A stretch of DNA of 64,000 bases from the NCBI RefSeq assembly GCF_029892685.1, contig NZ_JARXVD010000002.1, positions 457,903 to 521,902 on the forward strand, read 5' to 3'. Within the stretch, counting starts at the first letter, position 1, and every line of letters begins with the position of its first letter. Under the pieces are notes generated by a model. It was not told the origin of the DNA. It saw only the letters and a list, made by a program, of their open reading frames with translations, and did no database searches. The position numbers were made by a program, and so were the translations under genes. This DNA comes from Mycobacterium sp. OTB74 (GTDB taxonomy: Bacteria > Actinomycetota > Actinomycetes > Mycobacteriales > Mycobacteriaceae). Shown here piece by piece: positions 18,929 to 30,847 of this stretch.

Positions 18929-19432
18929 TCACCCCCGAGCACACCGAACTCCCTCCTTGGCGTACACCACCCGCAATACATGCCCCACTTCCGGACCCAT
19001 CACCACCTCGCACAGCTCGCACAGCGTCGCGGTGAAAACCGGCCCATGCACCGGAACATCGTCCGCGAGGTGGTGCGCGATCTCATGCAGAACCACCAAT
19101 TCCCTTAGTGCCCAGGTGGTTTCATGCTCCGGGACCGCGATGACACCGCCACCATCCAGGCGTTCGTAGTGCGCAGCGGCCACTCCGCGGCGGGCCCGCA
19201 CTGCCAGCGCACCGGCCGTCGGCCAGCGTGCAGCCACGGTAGGCAACGCCAGCACATCGGTCACATACCGCCGCACCGACTCCACCGAACCGAACCGGGC
19301 CTCGGGCGGCAAGGTCAGTTGCGTGCCGAAGAAGTCGACGACGGGATTGCCCGAACCGCCCGCACGGTCGAACACGGTCCGGACGAATTGTTCCGCGGCG
19401 TAAACGGCCGCCCGTTGCGAATCCCGGGTCAT
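18929..19432 (-). CDS. TIGR04338-type metallohydrolase, Rv0185-like
   Basis: A 167-residue protein with HEIAHH near residue 115 (LVVLHEIAHHLADDVPVHGPVF), the zincin signature of this short actinobacterial family. A later GPEVGHVLRVVYAKEGV segment is also typical. Its start overlaps the DUF2786 stop by 4 bases, as in the Rv0184-Rv0185 pair. Substrate unknown. Confidence 0.87.
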   Translation of the reverse strand: MTRDSQRAAVYAAEQFVRTVFDRAGGSGNPVVDFFGTQLTLPPEARFGSVESVRRYVTDVLALPTVAARWPTAGALAVRARRGVAAAHYERLDGGGVIAVPEHETTWALRELVVLHEIAHHLADDVPVHGPVFTATLCELCEVVMGPEVGHVLRVVYAKEGVRCARG

Positions 19433-20178
19433 CTCTCCAAAGCCGTATGCGCACCGGATAACTCGGTGCTGGGCCCCAAGCGGGCCTGGCGTCCCGCCCG
19501 GTCACCAGCGCGTCGCGCCGCTGACGAATACCCCGCCGACGCGCTGGTGGCCCGCCAGCTCCCGCGCGCGCTGGAGGTCTGCTTGTAGAACGACACCAGC
19601 TCAAGGTCCTTGTTACGCAGCGCGATTGTGGTGCCCGGTTGGTCGGTACGGTCGGCCGTCGCGGCCCGATGAGCCTCCTCGCGCGCGTCGGACAGCCGCT
19701 GCCCCACGCGTGCCCCGAAGGCCAGTTGGAAGTTCAGCCGAGCGGTGATGGTCGGCGTCGGCCGGTGCGCGCCGGTCACGATGTACCCATCGGACGCCTT
19801 GACCATCTGGACCACCAGGCTGGCGTACAGCGCGTGGGTGGCGTCGATGTCCTCGGTGAACCCGTAGGCGTAGACAAACGTCGAGTTGGACGCGATATCG
19901 CACCGCACATCGTTGGCCCGGGCGATCACCACGAACAGTTGCACGAAGGTGCGCAGTCCACGGGTGCCTGCCTCGCCGATGGTGATGGTGCGCTGGATAG
20001 GTGTCTGTGCAGCGGTGCGGGTGACCGAATGCGCCCGCGCCACCGCCAGGTCGATGGACGTGGTGGTGGCCAGCCGTTGCGCGGCGGCCATGAATGCCTC
20101 CGCCTCGTGCACATTGTCAGTGTTCTCGGCCTGACGCAGCAACGCGGCGATGCGGACCAGCATCCTGTCGTCACTCAT
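19429..20178 (-). CDS. DUF2786 family protein, Rv0184-like
   Basis: A 249-residue protein. The DUF2786 module MLVRIAALLRQAENTDNVHEAEAFMAAAQRL occupies residues about 5-40, followed by a longer conserved domain with the FVYAYGFTEDIDATHALY motif. The start is ATG 20178; a TTG 24 bases upstream is possible. The C-terminal 50 residues are basic and low-complexity. It is coupled to the metallohydrolase gene, and the pairing is conserved in mycobacteria. Function unknown. Confidence 0.85.
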   Translation of the reverse strand: MSDDRMLVRIAALLRQAENTDNVHEAEAFMAAAQRLATTTSIDLAVARAHSVTRTAAQTPIQRTITIGEAGTRGLRTFVQLFVVIARANDVRCDIASNSTFVYAYGFTEDIDATHALYASLVVQMVKASDGYIVTGAHRPTPTITARLNFQLAFGARVGQRLSDAREEAHRAATADRTDQPGTTIALRNKDLELVSFYKQTSSARGSWRATSASAGYSSAARRAGDRAGRQARLGPSTELSGAHTALER

Positions 20179-20254
20179 GGCACCAACCACCGTGTCCGAC
20201 AAGAACTTTCATGCCTGAACTACCATTTCTCTCCCCCATGGCCGAAGTCTACGA

Positions 20255-23185
<2,931 letters not shown>

Positions 23186-23312
23186 GCAGCCGTGATGGCT
23201 ACCGAGCGTGCGATATTCGAGAACCACGCACTACTGGCCATAGCCTGGCTACTCCCTAGACGATATCTTCTGGATTGGTATTTACGCAGCTCATAGCCAC
23301 TCTATACCACCG

Positions 23313-23345
23313 TTTTGTAACGTGTTCTCGATTTTTGGCTATGAT
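23313..23345 (+). promoter_or_regulatory. Candidate promoter for the alcohol dehydrogenase
   Basis: TTGTAA lies about 19 bases upstream of TATGAT (23340-23345) in an AT-rich island. A start site 7-8 bases downstream of the -10 would coincide with the A of ATG 23353, so a leaderless mRNA is likely. Confidence 0.55.
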
Positions 23346-23352
23346 CTGCGCC

Positions 23353-24480
23353 ATGAAGACCAAGGGCGCTCTGCTGTGGGAAGTGAATTCACCGTTCAAG
23401 GTCGAGGAGATCGACCTTGGCGACCCTGTCGCCGACGAAGTACAGATCCAGATGCATGCCGCCGGCATGTGCCACTCCGACTACCACCTGACCACCGGGG
23501 CCACCCCGATGCCGCTGCCGTGCCTCGGCGGGCACGAGGGCGCCGGCGTGGTAACCAAGGTCGGAAAGAACGTCACCGGTATCGAAGAGGGCGACCACGT
23601 CATCCTGGCTTTCATCCCGGCCTGTGGCACCTGCCCGCCGTGCATGAAGGGCCTCCGCTCGCTGTGTGACCGCGGTGCGGTCCTGCTGGGCGGCAAGGCC
23701 ATCGCCGACGGCACCAACCGAATTCACGCCGCGAACGGCCGCGAAGTCGCCGCGATGAACCTGCTGGGCACCTTCGCGCCGTACATGACGGTGCACAAGG
23801 ACTCGGTGGTCAAGATCGACAAGGACATTCCGTTCACCTCGGCCGCCATCATGGGTTGCGCCGTGCCCACCGGCTTCGGCTCGGCCACCAACGTCGCCCA
23901 GGTGCAGGCGGGTGAGACGGTCGCGATCATCGGTGTCGGCGGCATCGGCATGAGTGCGCTGCAGGGCGCGGTGATCTCCGGCGCCAGGCACGTCATCGCC
24001 ATCGACCCGAACCCATGGAAGCGCGAGCAGGCGCTCAAGTTCGGTGCCACGCACGTCTACCCGTCGATGGCCGAGGCCATCGCCCCGATGATCGACCTGA
24101 CCTACGGACTGATGGCTGACAAGGTCATCATCGCGGTCGGCGAGATGAAGGGCGAGTACATCGAAGAGGCCATGATCCTGACCGCCAAGACCGGCACCTG
24201 CGTGGTCACCGGCATGGGCTCGATGATGGACGCGGACGTCAAACTGAACCTCTTCCTGTTCACCATGTTGCAGAAGACGTTGAAGGGCAACATCTTTGGT
24301 GGCGGCAGCTCGCACATCGAGACCCCGCGGCTGGCCGCGCTGTACAAGTCCGGCCTGCTGAACGTCGACGACATGGTCACCCGGACCTACAAGCTTGAAG
24401 ACATCAACCAGGGCTACCAGGACATGTTGGACGGCAACAACATTCGCGGTGTAGTCACCTTCGACGAATCGGACTGGTAA
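23353..24480 (+). CDS. NDMA-dependent (mycofactocin-type) zinc alcohol dehydrogenase
   Basis: A 375-residue medium-chain dehydrogenase. C40 and H61 are catalytic zinc ligands, and C91, C94, C97 and C105 bind the structural zinc. GVGGIGMSALQ is the nucleotide-binding motif. The sequence pattern (MKTKGALLWE and SSHIETPRL) matches the NDMA-dependent family, whose NAD is non-exchangeable and reoxidised through mycofactocin. The substrate is probably a primary alcohol; it is not known here. ATG 23353 lacks a clear ribosome-binding site, in line with the leaderless promoter. Confidence 0.88.
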   Translation: MKTKGALLWEVNSPFKVEEIDLGDPVADEVQIQMHAAGMCHSDYHLTTGATPMPLPCLGGHEGAGVVTKVGKNVTGIEEGDHVILAFIPACGTCPPCMKGLRSLCDRGAVLLGGKAIADGTNRIHAANGREVAAMNLLGTFAPYMTVHKDSVVKIDKDIPFTSAAIMGCAVPTGFGSATNVAQVQAGETVAIIGVGGIGMSALQGAVISGARHVIAIDPNPWKREQALKFGATHVYPSMAEAIAPMIDLTYGLMADKVIIAVGEMKGEYIEEAMILTAKTGTCVVTGMGSMMDADVKLNLFLFTMLQKTLKGNIFGGGSSHIETPRLAALYKSGLLNVDDMVTRTYKLEDINQGYQDMLDGNNIRGVVTFDESDW

Positions 24481-24484
24481 GCAG

Positions 24485-25459
24485 TCAGCCGGGGTGCCCG
24501 GCCTGGTAGGCAGCGCGCAGCGTGTCCGCCGATGCCAGCAGGCCGTGCAGTTCGTCGTCGGCAACCGGAACCTCAAGCACGTCGCCGGCACCGTCGGCGG
24601 TCACCACAGTCGGAAGCGACAGACAGACATCGGTGAGTCCGTAGGCGCCCTTCTGCACCGTGGAAACCGGCAGTACCCGGTGCTGGTTTCCGCGGATCGC
24701 TTCGATGATCCGGGCGGTCGAGAGTCCGATCGCAAGGTTGGTGGCGCCTTTTCCCTCGATGATCTCGTAGGCGGCCCTGACCACGTTCGTGGTGATCTGT
24801 GTCCTGGCGGCTTCGTCGAAGATCAGCTCACCGTGTAGCCGGAAGTGCGACGCCGGCACGCCTCCGATGGACACGCTGGACCACAGCGCGATCTCCGAAT
24901 CGCCGTGCTCACCGACGATGAACCCATGCACATTGCTGACAGCCAGGTCGGCGTGTTCGGCGATGAGATAGCGAAACCTGCTGGAGTCCAACACAGTTCC
25001 CGATCCGAAGATGTGCCCCGGTGGGGCATCGACCGACGCCGCGGCGGCATAGGTGATCACATCAACCGGATTGGTGACGAACACAATGACCGCGTTCGGT
25101 GACAGTTCGAGCAGTTTGGGCGTGAGGTCTTCGGCCATGGACACGTTGCTGGTCAGCAGTTCCAGCCGAGTCTGACCGGGCTGCTGTTTGGCGCCCGCGG
25201 TGACGATGACGATCTGGGAATCAGCGGTGACGGCCAAGTCGTCGCCCCCGTATACCGGGCAATGCGGGACGAACTGGCTGCCGTGGTTCAGGTCGAGCAC
25301 CTCGGCGCGAACCTTCTTGGCGAAGATGTCGTAGAGCGCCAGCGAAGCTGCCGATCCGCGGATGAGACACGCGAAGGCGATTGCGGTACCGACGCTACCA
25401 ACGCCGACGATGGAGACCTTGCCATTGCGGTGTGCGGCCACCGGTCCATCATCGCGCAA
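24485..25459 (-). CDS. ldh: L-lactate dehydrogenase
   Basis: A 324-residue LDH/MDH-family enzyme. The NAD motif is VGVGSVG near residue 20. AGAKQQPGQTR has Gln at the substrate loop as in lactate rather than malate dehydrogenases. GSGTVLDSSRFR carries the substrate-binding Arg, and GEHGDSE carries catalytic H185. The start is TTG 25459 after AGGATG; GTG 25441 is possible. It converges with the alcohol dehydrogenase, 4 bases between stops. It interconverts pyruvate and lactate. Confidence 0.9.
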   Translation of the reverse strand: MRDDGPVAAHRNGKVSIVGVGSVGTAIAFACLIRGSAASLALYDIFAKKVRAEVLDLNHGSQFVPHCPVYGGDDLAVTADSQIVIVTAGAKQQPGQTRLELLTSNVSMAEDLTPKLLELSPNAVIVFVTNPVDVITYAAAASVDAPPGHIFGSGTVLDSSRFRYLIAEHADLAVSNVHGFIVGEHGDSEIALWSSVSIGGVPASHFRLHGELIFDEAARTQITTNVVRAAYEIIEGKGATNLAIGLSTARIIEAIRGNQHRVLPVSTVQKGAYGLTDVCLSLPTVVTADGAGDVLEVPVADDELHGLLASADTLRAAYQAGHPG

Positions 25460-25484
25460 CGACCAACATCCTGCGGCTCAAATG

Positions 25485-25520
25485 GAAACTGCCCACTTCC
25501 AAGTGAAAGCGGGCAGTTTC
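25485..25520 (-). terminator. Hairpin between SDR and ldh
   Basis: A 10-bp perfect stem GAAACTGCCC/GGGCAGTTTC encloses a smaller CACTT/AAGTG hairpin. It lies between the SDR stop and the ldh start on the minus strand, so it probably terminates SDR transcription. Confidence 0.65.
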
Positions 25521-25543
25521 GACGCCTGTTGGTGTGGCAGACG

Positions 25544-26320
25544 CTACTTCGGTGGCATCCGGATGCCGCCGTCCACGCGGACGACCTCAGCGTTCATGTA
25601 CGAGTTGGTCAGCAGCTCGACGACCATGGAGGCCAGCTCGTCGGGCTTGCCCAGGCGGTGCGGGAACAGCACAGACTCGCCGAGCTTGGCCTTGAATGCC
25701 TCGGAGGCCTCGCCCTCGCCGTAGATCGGGGTGTCGATAAGTCCGGGTGCGACGGTGTTGACTCGAATACCCACTGCCGACAGGTCGCGGGCGACCGGCA
25801 GAGTCAGGCCGACGACGCCACCCTTGGACGACGAGTACGCAGCCTGGCCGATCTGCCCGTCGAACGCCGCGACGCTGGTCATGTTGACGATGGCGCCACG
25901 CTCACCGGTCTCGGTGAACTCGTTCTTGCTCATCTGGGTGGCTGCGATGCGGATGCAGTCGAAGGTGCCGACCAGGTTGATGTCCAGCACCTTCTTGTAC
26001 AGGCCCAGGTCGTGCGCCGAGGAGAACTCGCCGTCCTTGCCGATGGTGCGCTGGGCCCAGCCGACGCCGGCCGAGTTCACCAGTGCGCGCAGCGGGCCCA
26101 GGTCCGCGGCTGTCTTGACTGCGTCGATGATCTGGTCGGTGTTGGTGACGTCGACCGTGACGAAGACGCCGCCGATCTCCTTGGCGAGAGCCTCACCCTT
26201 TTCAGCCTGCAGGTCGGCGACGACGACCCGGGCACCCTTGGCAGCCAACTGGCGGGCAGTGGCCGCGCCGATTCCTGATGCGCCACCGGTAACGATCGCG
26301 CTTGCTCCATTGATATCCAC
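25544..26320 (-). CDS. SDR-family oxidoreductase (hydroxyacyl-CoA dehydrogenase-like)
   Basis: A 258-residue short-chain dehydrogenase. TGGASGIG (about residue 11) binds the cofactor, D35-type acidic residue (VADLQ) suggests NAD preference, S in NMTSVAAF and Y-S-S-S-K (AAYSSSKGG) are catalytic, and PGLIDTPIY follows. The pattern resembles type II 3-hydroxyacyl-CoA dehydrogenases. Start GTG 26320 is used. It is on the same strand as the MarR gene upstream with a 133-base gap. Confidence 0.85.
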   Translation of the reverse strand: MDINGASAIVTGGASGIGAATARQLAAKGARVVVADLQAEKGEALAKEIGGVFVTVDVTNTDQIIDAVKTAADLGPLRALVNSAGVGWAQRTIGKDGEFSSAHDLGLYKKVLDINLVGTFDCIRIAATQMSKNEFTETGERGAIVNMTSVAAFDGQIGQAAYSSSKGGVVGLTLPVARDLSAVGIRVNTVAPGLIDTPIYGEGEASEAFKAKLGESVLFPHRLGKPDELASMVVELLTNSYMNAEVVRVDGGIRMPPK

Positions 26321-26453
26321 GGTGAACAGCGTAGGTGCCACCCAACCACCCGGTTGATGCAGGTCCGCGTGCACTACCGCAGCCGATCTGCCCCTTCGCC
26401 GCCGAGTTCGCCACGCTCCTGTCGGGCCAGGGCTCGTACGGTGCTCATGCCGC

Positions 26454-26897
26454 TCAGTCTGGCAGGGCCAGCCGACCGAGCACTGCGGCCAACCAGCCCG
26501 CTACCGCCCGCGTCTGGGTTGCGCTCATGTCGTCGAAGACCAGCGAGCGGACCAGCCCGGCGTGGCTCGGCGCGGCGGCCACGAGTGCGGCAGCACCGGC
26601 CTTGGTGAGGTCGACCTGGGCGCCCCGCCCATCAGCGGGACTGGCGCTGCGCTCCACCAGGTCCCGGCCCTGCATCCGGCGCAGCTGGTGCGATACCCGG
26701 CTCTGCTCCCACCCCAGCCGGGCGCCCAGCTCGTTGATCCGGCAGCCCCGACGCTCGCTGATGGCGACCAGCACGTCGTAGTCCGATAGTGACAGTCCGT
26801 GGTCACGCTGCAGCTGACGGTTGAGCGCAGCCTGCAAGCGGCCGGTCATGGCCAGGTAGTCGCGCCACAGGGCTTGTTGTTCGTCGGTCAACCACAT
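26454..26897 (-). CDS. MarR-family transcriptional regulator
   Basis: A 147-residue MarR protein with the winged helix (LSLSDYDVLVAISERRGCRINELGARLGWEQSRVSHQLRRMQGRDLVERSASPADGRGAQVDLTKAG) at residues about 35-100; the beta-wing Asp-Gly-Arg is present. ATG 26897 lies 5 bases from a quasi-palindrome that is a likely operator. It is divergent from pirin and may regulate it and itself. Confidence 0.9.
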   Translation of the reverse strand: MWLTDEQQALWRDYLAMTGRLQAALNRQLQRDHGLSLSDYDVLVAISERRGCRINELGARLGWEQSRVSHQLRRMQGRDLVERSASPADGRGAQVDLTKAGAAALVAAAPSHAGLVRSLVFDDMSATQTRAVAGWLAAVLGRLALPD

Positions 26898-26901
26898 GAA
26901 A

Positions 26902-26921
26902 TATATGACACATCATTTATG
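26902..26921. promoter_or_regulatory. Candidate MarR operator
   Basis: The 20-base quasi-palindrome ATATATGA-CACA-TCATTTAT has arms matching at 7 of 8 positions and sits directly upstream of marR and between the divergent marR and pirin genes. It is strikingly AT-rich for this genome. Confidence 0.5.
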
Positions 26922-26987
26922 TTGTGCAGTCCAGCACCAGCCACCTCGACATCCGCATTAGGCTGGCCACAACGACAGGGGTACGAC

Positions 26988-27752
26988 ATGACCGGTACTG
27001 AAACCGTCGACATCCGCCGCGCAGGCGACCGCGCCGCCACCAAGATTTCGTGGCTGGACTCCAAGCACTCGTTCTCATTCGGCAGCCATTACGACCCGGC
27101 CAACACCCACCACGGCCTGCTGCTGGTGAACAACGACGATATCGTCAAGGCGGGCACAGGCTTTGAAACGCACCCGCATCGCGACATGGAGATCGTCACC
27201 TGGGTTCTGCGCGGTTCACTGGTGCATCAGGACTCAACCGGGAACTCCGGTGTCATCTATCCCGGCCTGGCCCAGCGAATGTCGGCCGGCCGCGGCATCA
27301 TGCACTCGGAGAAGAACGACTCGTGGCGGCTCACCGGATCGGAATCGCATAGTGAACCAGTGCATTTCGTACAGATGTGGGTGGTCCCCGACGAGTCGGG
27401 AATCACCCCCGGCTACCAGCAACTGGAGATCGACGACGAGCTGATGCGCGGGCGCCTGGTGACCATCGCGTCCGGAATGCCCGCCCACTCAGGAGATGCC
27501 GCCATCACCATCCGGCAACGCAACGCCGCCTTGCACGGTGCACGCCTGAATCCCGGTGAGCACGTCGAACTTCCGACGGCGCCGTATCTGCACCTGTTCG
27601 TGGCTCGCGGCGAGGTCTCCATGGAAGGCGCCGGCGCGCTAGACGAAGGCGACGCGGTCCGGATCACAGCGTCGGGCGGTCAGCGGGTCACCGCCACCAC
27701 CCCGGCCGAGATCCTGGTGTGGGAGATGCACTCCGGCCTGCTCGCTGCCTGA
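26988..27752 (+). CDS. Pirin family protein, Rv0181c-like
   Basis: A 254-residue bicupin. Metal ligands H62, H64, H106 and E108 (ETHPHRD and IMHSEKND) are all present. The C-terminal cupin follows from residue about 150. Some pirins have quercetin dioxygenase activity, others act as redox cofactors; which applies is unknown. ATG 26988 is used; there is no strong ribosome-binding site. It converges on the end of the mce1 operon, separated by a long hairpin. Confidence 0.92.
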   Translation: MTGTETVDIRRAGDRAATKISWLDSKHSFSFGSHYDPANTHHGLLLVNNDDIVKAGTGFETHPHRDMEIVTWVLRGSLVHQDSTGNSGVIYPGLAQRMSAGRGIMHSEKNDSWRLTGSESHSEPVHFVQMWVVPDESGITPGYQQLEIDDELMRGRLVTIASGMPAHSGDAAITIRQRNAALHGARLNPGEHVELPTAPYLHLFVARGEVSMEGAGALDEGDAVRITASGGQRVTATTPAEILVWEMHSGLLAA

Positions 27753-27772
27753 TCTCTCTCCTGGCCGAGAAT

Positions 27773-27817
27773 GACGAAATGGTCCCTACCGCCCACCGCG
27801 GCAGTGACCATTTCGTC
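27773..27817. terminator. Bidirectional terminator, pirin / mce1 operon
   Basis: Perfect 12-bp arms GACGAAATGGTC and GACCATTTCGTC flank a 21-nt loop. It lies between convergent stops at 27752 and 27842 and marks the end of the long mce1 transcript. A related hairpin lies at 60920-60959. Confidence 0.82.
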
Positions 27818-27841
27818 GTTTCGATACTGCGCGCTGCAGGT

Positions 27842-28690
27842 CTATAGCCGCGGTGTCAGATCCAACTGGGTCAGCGCGGTCATGTGATCGATCAGCCAGT
27901 CCCCGCCTTGCCTGGTCAAGGTCAGCCGGTAGGACTGGTACCGCAGCGCCGGGATGTTCTTGCTCAGCGGACTGGTGGCCACCGAATTGGTATATACGAT
28001 GGCGACTGCATCGGAGGGCCCGATGGACTCGACCGCAGCACCCATCACCTTGGTTTTGTTGGTGATCTGCGCCTGCTTGTTGCCGGCCGCGATCCTGTCG
28101 ATCTCCTCGCGGTACTCGGTGGCGAACTGCTTGGCCAGGTACTTCTGCGACCGATCCGGCAGCTTCTCCATGTCTTCCGGGGTGTAGGTCCACAGCGCGG
28201 TGACCGCGGCAGCCGCGGTCTGCGCCACCTCAAACTTGTTGTGCACCAAGGCCCGGTCAGCAAGGTACGGCTGCAGTGCCGCACCGGCGAAAGCCGTGGC
28301 GCCGACGACCAACGCCCCTGCAGCGATGCCCGCGATGATCAGCTTCCGCCCGACCGGACGATGCGGCACCATCGGGCGGTCGCCGTCCTCGGCCGCGCCG
28401 ACCGCGTCGTCCTCGCCGGATTCGTTGCCCACAACGGCCGCGCCGTCCGACTCAGCTACCTCCGACGATTTTTCCTGCGCTTCAACGGCTTCCGTCTCAT
28501 CCACCGACGCGTCGCCAACCTCCTCGCCGGCTGATTCGTCATCGTCCTGCGAATCACCTTGCGAGTCTGCGGGTTTGACCAGCTGGTGACGCAGGACCTG
28601 ATGCTTGTGCCGGGCCGCCTTGCCTTGCGGCGCCCCGGCCGGCGCACCCTCGGCGGTCAGATCACCTGGTTCATTCGGCTGATCTTCCAC
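27842..28690 (-). CDS. mam1D: Mce-associated membrane protein Mam1D (Rv0178-like)
   Basis: A 282-residue protein. Start GTG 28690 follows AGGAAGGA at ideal distance and overlaps the preceding gene by 34 bases. Residues about 40-105 are an acidic, low-complexity cytoplasmic region. One helix (KLIIAGIAAGALVVGATAFAGAAL) precedes the extracytoplasmic Mce-associated domain. Mam1 proteins are accessory subunits thought to stabilise the Mce1 transporter. Last gene of the operon, followed by the terminator. Confidence 0.87.
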   Translation of the reverse strand: MEDQPNEPGDLTAEGAPAGAPQGKAARHKHQVLRHQLVKPADSQGDSQDDDESAGEEVGDASVDETEAVEAQEKSSEVAESDGAAVVGNESGEDDAVGAAEDGDRPMVPHRPVGRKLIIAGIAAGALVVGATAFAGAALQPYLADRALVHNKFEVAQTAAAAVTALWTYTPEDMEKLPDRSQKYLAKQFATEYREEIDRIAAGNKQAQITNKTKVMGAAVESIGPSDAVAIVYTNSVATSPLSKNIPALRYQSYRLTLTRQGGDWLIDHMTALTQLDLTPRL

Positions 28691-29220
28691 TGCCGTCCTT
28701 CCTGAGAAGCCGTTACCACCCAACGGGATCCACTCTCGACCGTCGACTTGCCGTTCGGGCTCGTCGTGGTCATCTTCATCGCGATCAGCACGTCGGCACT
28801 GTCGTCGTCATTCCATCGCTGTACCCCGGCCGCCTCGACAGCCCCGCGTGCCGGTTGTGCCTGCGCCACCTGCAGGAGGATCTGGTCCTTCTTGTCCTTG
28901 AACTGCTTGGCAAAATCGCCGGTCGCCTGGGTCTGAATACGGTCGACGTAGTCATTGGCGTGGTACGGGTCGAGCGCGGTGAAGCCCGTCATGAACTCCT
29001 GCACGTACCCCAGCACCGATGCAGAGCGGGCCTGGCCGGCGGCCTCCCGCTCATGCTGGACCAGCAAGAACGTGCTGGCCGCGACCGCCGCGATCACCAC
29101 GAGCGCGGCGATGCCCGCGACGACGGGCAGGCCCCAGCTCCGTGGCGTGGGCGGCACGTCGGTGAAGTACTCCCCGGCGACGAAGCGTTCGGCCGAATCG
29201 ACCTTGCGACGCGGGCTCAT
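28657..29220 (-). CDS. mam1C: Mce-associated membrane protein Mam1C (Rv0177-like)
   Basis: A 187-residue single-pass protein: a short cytoplasmic tail, a helix at residues about 32-53 (VVAGIAALVVIAAVAASTFLLV) and the Mce-associated domain with GYVQEFMTGFTALDPYHANDYVDRI. ATG 29220 overlaps the mam1B stop by 4 bases. Gene order identifies it as Rv0177. The structural role with Mce1 is inferred. Confidence 0.88.
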   Translation of the reverse strand: MSPRRKVDSAERFVAGEYFTDVPPTPRSWGLPVVAGIAALVVIAAVAASTFLLVQHEREAAGQARSASVLGYVQEFMTGFTALDPYHANDYVDRIQTQATGDFAKQFKDKKDQILLQVAQAQPARGAVEAAGVQRWNDDDSADVLIAMKMTTTSPNGKSTVESGSRWVVTASQEGRQWKISRMNQVI

Positions 29221-30203
29221 CGACCGCCTCCCGGAGACGGTTTCAGCACGGCCAGGTTGGACAACTGCCACCGGCCGTCGTGCGACCTGACGAAATCCAC
29301 TCGCACCGTTGCGGTCATGAACTTCAACGAACTCGCATCGACACCGCGCTGTCCCCGCAGGGCAACCAGCATCGACGCCCGGTCCGGGACGGTAAGCGGT
29401 TCCAGTACTGCACTGCTGACCGCGAAATACTGATTGGTGGTCGGGTGCTTGGCGGCCGCCTGCTGCTGCTTGACCAACTGATCGCGGTAACTGTCGGCGA
29501 CCAGGGTCAGCGCATGCTGGAAATCCTTCTGGTAACTGTCCAGGCCGTAGCTCAGGATCTGCTCGACGATCCTGGGCCCCTGCTCTGAAATCTGTTGGCG
29601 GGCTTCACCGATCGCCTGGTCCTGACGGAACTGTGTGCCATAGCTCAGCCCGACGGCAGCGACGCTGATCAGGGCCGCCGCCAGCAACACCGCTCCGGCC
29701 CGTCCTCGGGTGTCCCGGCGCGGAGCGTCTATGACGTGAACCTCGGTGCGCAGCAACATGTCTGCGAACGTGCGGTGCCGCGCATCCCACAACGGCCACA
29801 GCCAGCCCAGGCACAGGGCGAAGGTATCCAGCAGATGAGCCAGATCGCGCAGAATCAGCCGCCCGATTCCCACTCCGGTTCCGTCCGGACCCGACAACTG
29901 CACCCGGATCGCGAACAGCGAACGCCCCAGACTCCACCCGGTCAGCGCCGGCAGCAGCCATCGGTTCACCAGAGCCGCGGCGGCGATCACCGTCGCTGCC
30001 GACGCATAGGCCCACAGCAACCAGCTGTCCCGGGCGGCATAACCCAACAGCGCCATCACTGCAACGACAGCCACCCCGAGCAACACGTCCACCGAAAACG
30101 CACCGGCACGAGCCGGCCAGGACGCCAAGTCGCTCGCGTCCCGTGCCGATTCTGCTGCTGAAACTTCGGGGTCGATGTTCGGCGCATCCAAACCGACCGT
30201 CAC
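29217..30203 (-). CDS. mam1B: RDD-domain Mce-associated membrane protein Mam1B (Rv0176-like)
   Basis: A 328-residue fusion. The N-terminal half (about 28-160) is an RDD domain: WPARAGAFSVDVLLG, two helices, then GWSLGRSLFAIRV and HRTFADMLLRTEV. A further helix near 170-190 leads to an Mce-associated domain from 190 to 328. Start GTG 30203 overlaps the mam1A stop (GTGA). The RDD part may anchor or regulate the complex; this is the usual form of Rv0176. Confidence 0.88.
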   Translation of the reverse strand: MTVGLDAPNIDPEVSAAESARDASDLASWPARAGAFSVDVLLGVAVVAVMALLGYAARDSWLLWAYASAATVIAAAALVNRWLLPALTGWSLGRSLFAIRVQLSGPDGTGVGIGRLILRDLAHLLDTFALCLGWLWPLWDARHRTFADMLLRTEVHVIDAPRRDTRGRAGAVLLAAALISVAAVGLSYGTQFRQDQAIGEARQQISEQGPRIVEQILSYGLDSYQKDFQHALTLVADSYRDQLVKQQQAAAKHPTTNQYFAVSSAVLEPLTVPDRASMLVALRGQRGVDASSLKFMTATVRVDFVRSHDGRWQLSNLAVLKPSPGGGR

Positions 30204-30847
30204 GAGGTGACCTGGTCGAGCTTGGCCACCTTGTAGGTGCCGTCCACCGGCGCCATCTGCGCCCGCATCCGGTAACCCACTTCCTTGTCCTTCTGCGTGC
30301 TGTTGCTGATCTTCACCCGGAACGCCACCAACACGTCCATGGAGCCGTCATCGTTGTGCTTCTCGACGGCGGCACGCATCTCCGTCACCTGCACCTTGGC
30401 GTTGGCGGCCTGGTAGGCCTCCAGCATGATGCCGCTCATGAACGACGCCTGCGCGCCATAGCCCCCGGTGGAGCATTCGATGATCTTGGTCTGCGCGGCG
30501 ACCATCGCGGCGGTGTCCGGCGCCTGCGTCGCGGTGACGCAGTCCTTGGCAGCCTTCACCGCGACCGCTTCGTTGGCCGCGATCGCCTGACTCTCCCGGT
30601 GCGATTTCAGCGCGAAATAGCCACCGAGGCCGGCTGCGGTGGCGAGCGCCAACAGCAGCAGGCACACGGACAGCGCGATGCCCCGGCCGATCCGGGTGGC
30701 GCGCGCGGCGCCGACGGATTCGTCCGATGCCTCGTCGGCTACGTCGATCGACTCTTCGGAAGGCGGTTCCGTCGTCACTACGTCCTGCGACGTGACGTCC
30801 TGATCATCGGTGGGGTTCAGCTGGCTGGTGCCAGCATCTCCTTCCAT
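30200..30847 (-). CDS. mam1A: Mce-associated membrane protein Mam1A (Rv0175-like)
   Basis: A 215-residue protein. An acidic tail of about 50 residues precedes a helix (ALSVCLLLLALATAAGLGGYFAL) and the Mce-associated domain with two Cys (DCVTATQ and IIECSTGG) that may pair. ATG 30847 starts inside mce1F, overlapping it by 31 bases, so translation is tightly linked to the transporter. Confidence 0.88.
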   Translation of the reverse strand: MEGDAGTSQLNPTDDQDVTSQDVVTTEPPSEESIDVADEASDESVGAARATRIGRGIALSVCLLLLALATAAGLGGYFALKSHRESQAIAANEAVAVKAAKDCVTATQAPDTAAMVAAQTKIIECSTGGYGAQASFMSGIMLEAYQAANAKVQVTEMRAAVEKHNDDGSMDVLVAFRVKISNSTQKDKEVGYRMRAQMAPVDGTYKVAKLDQVTS

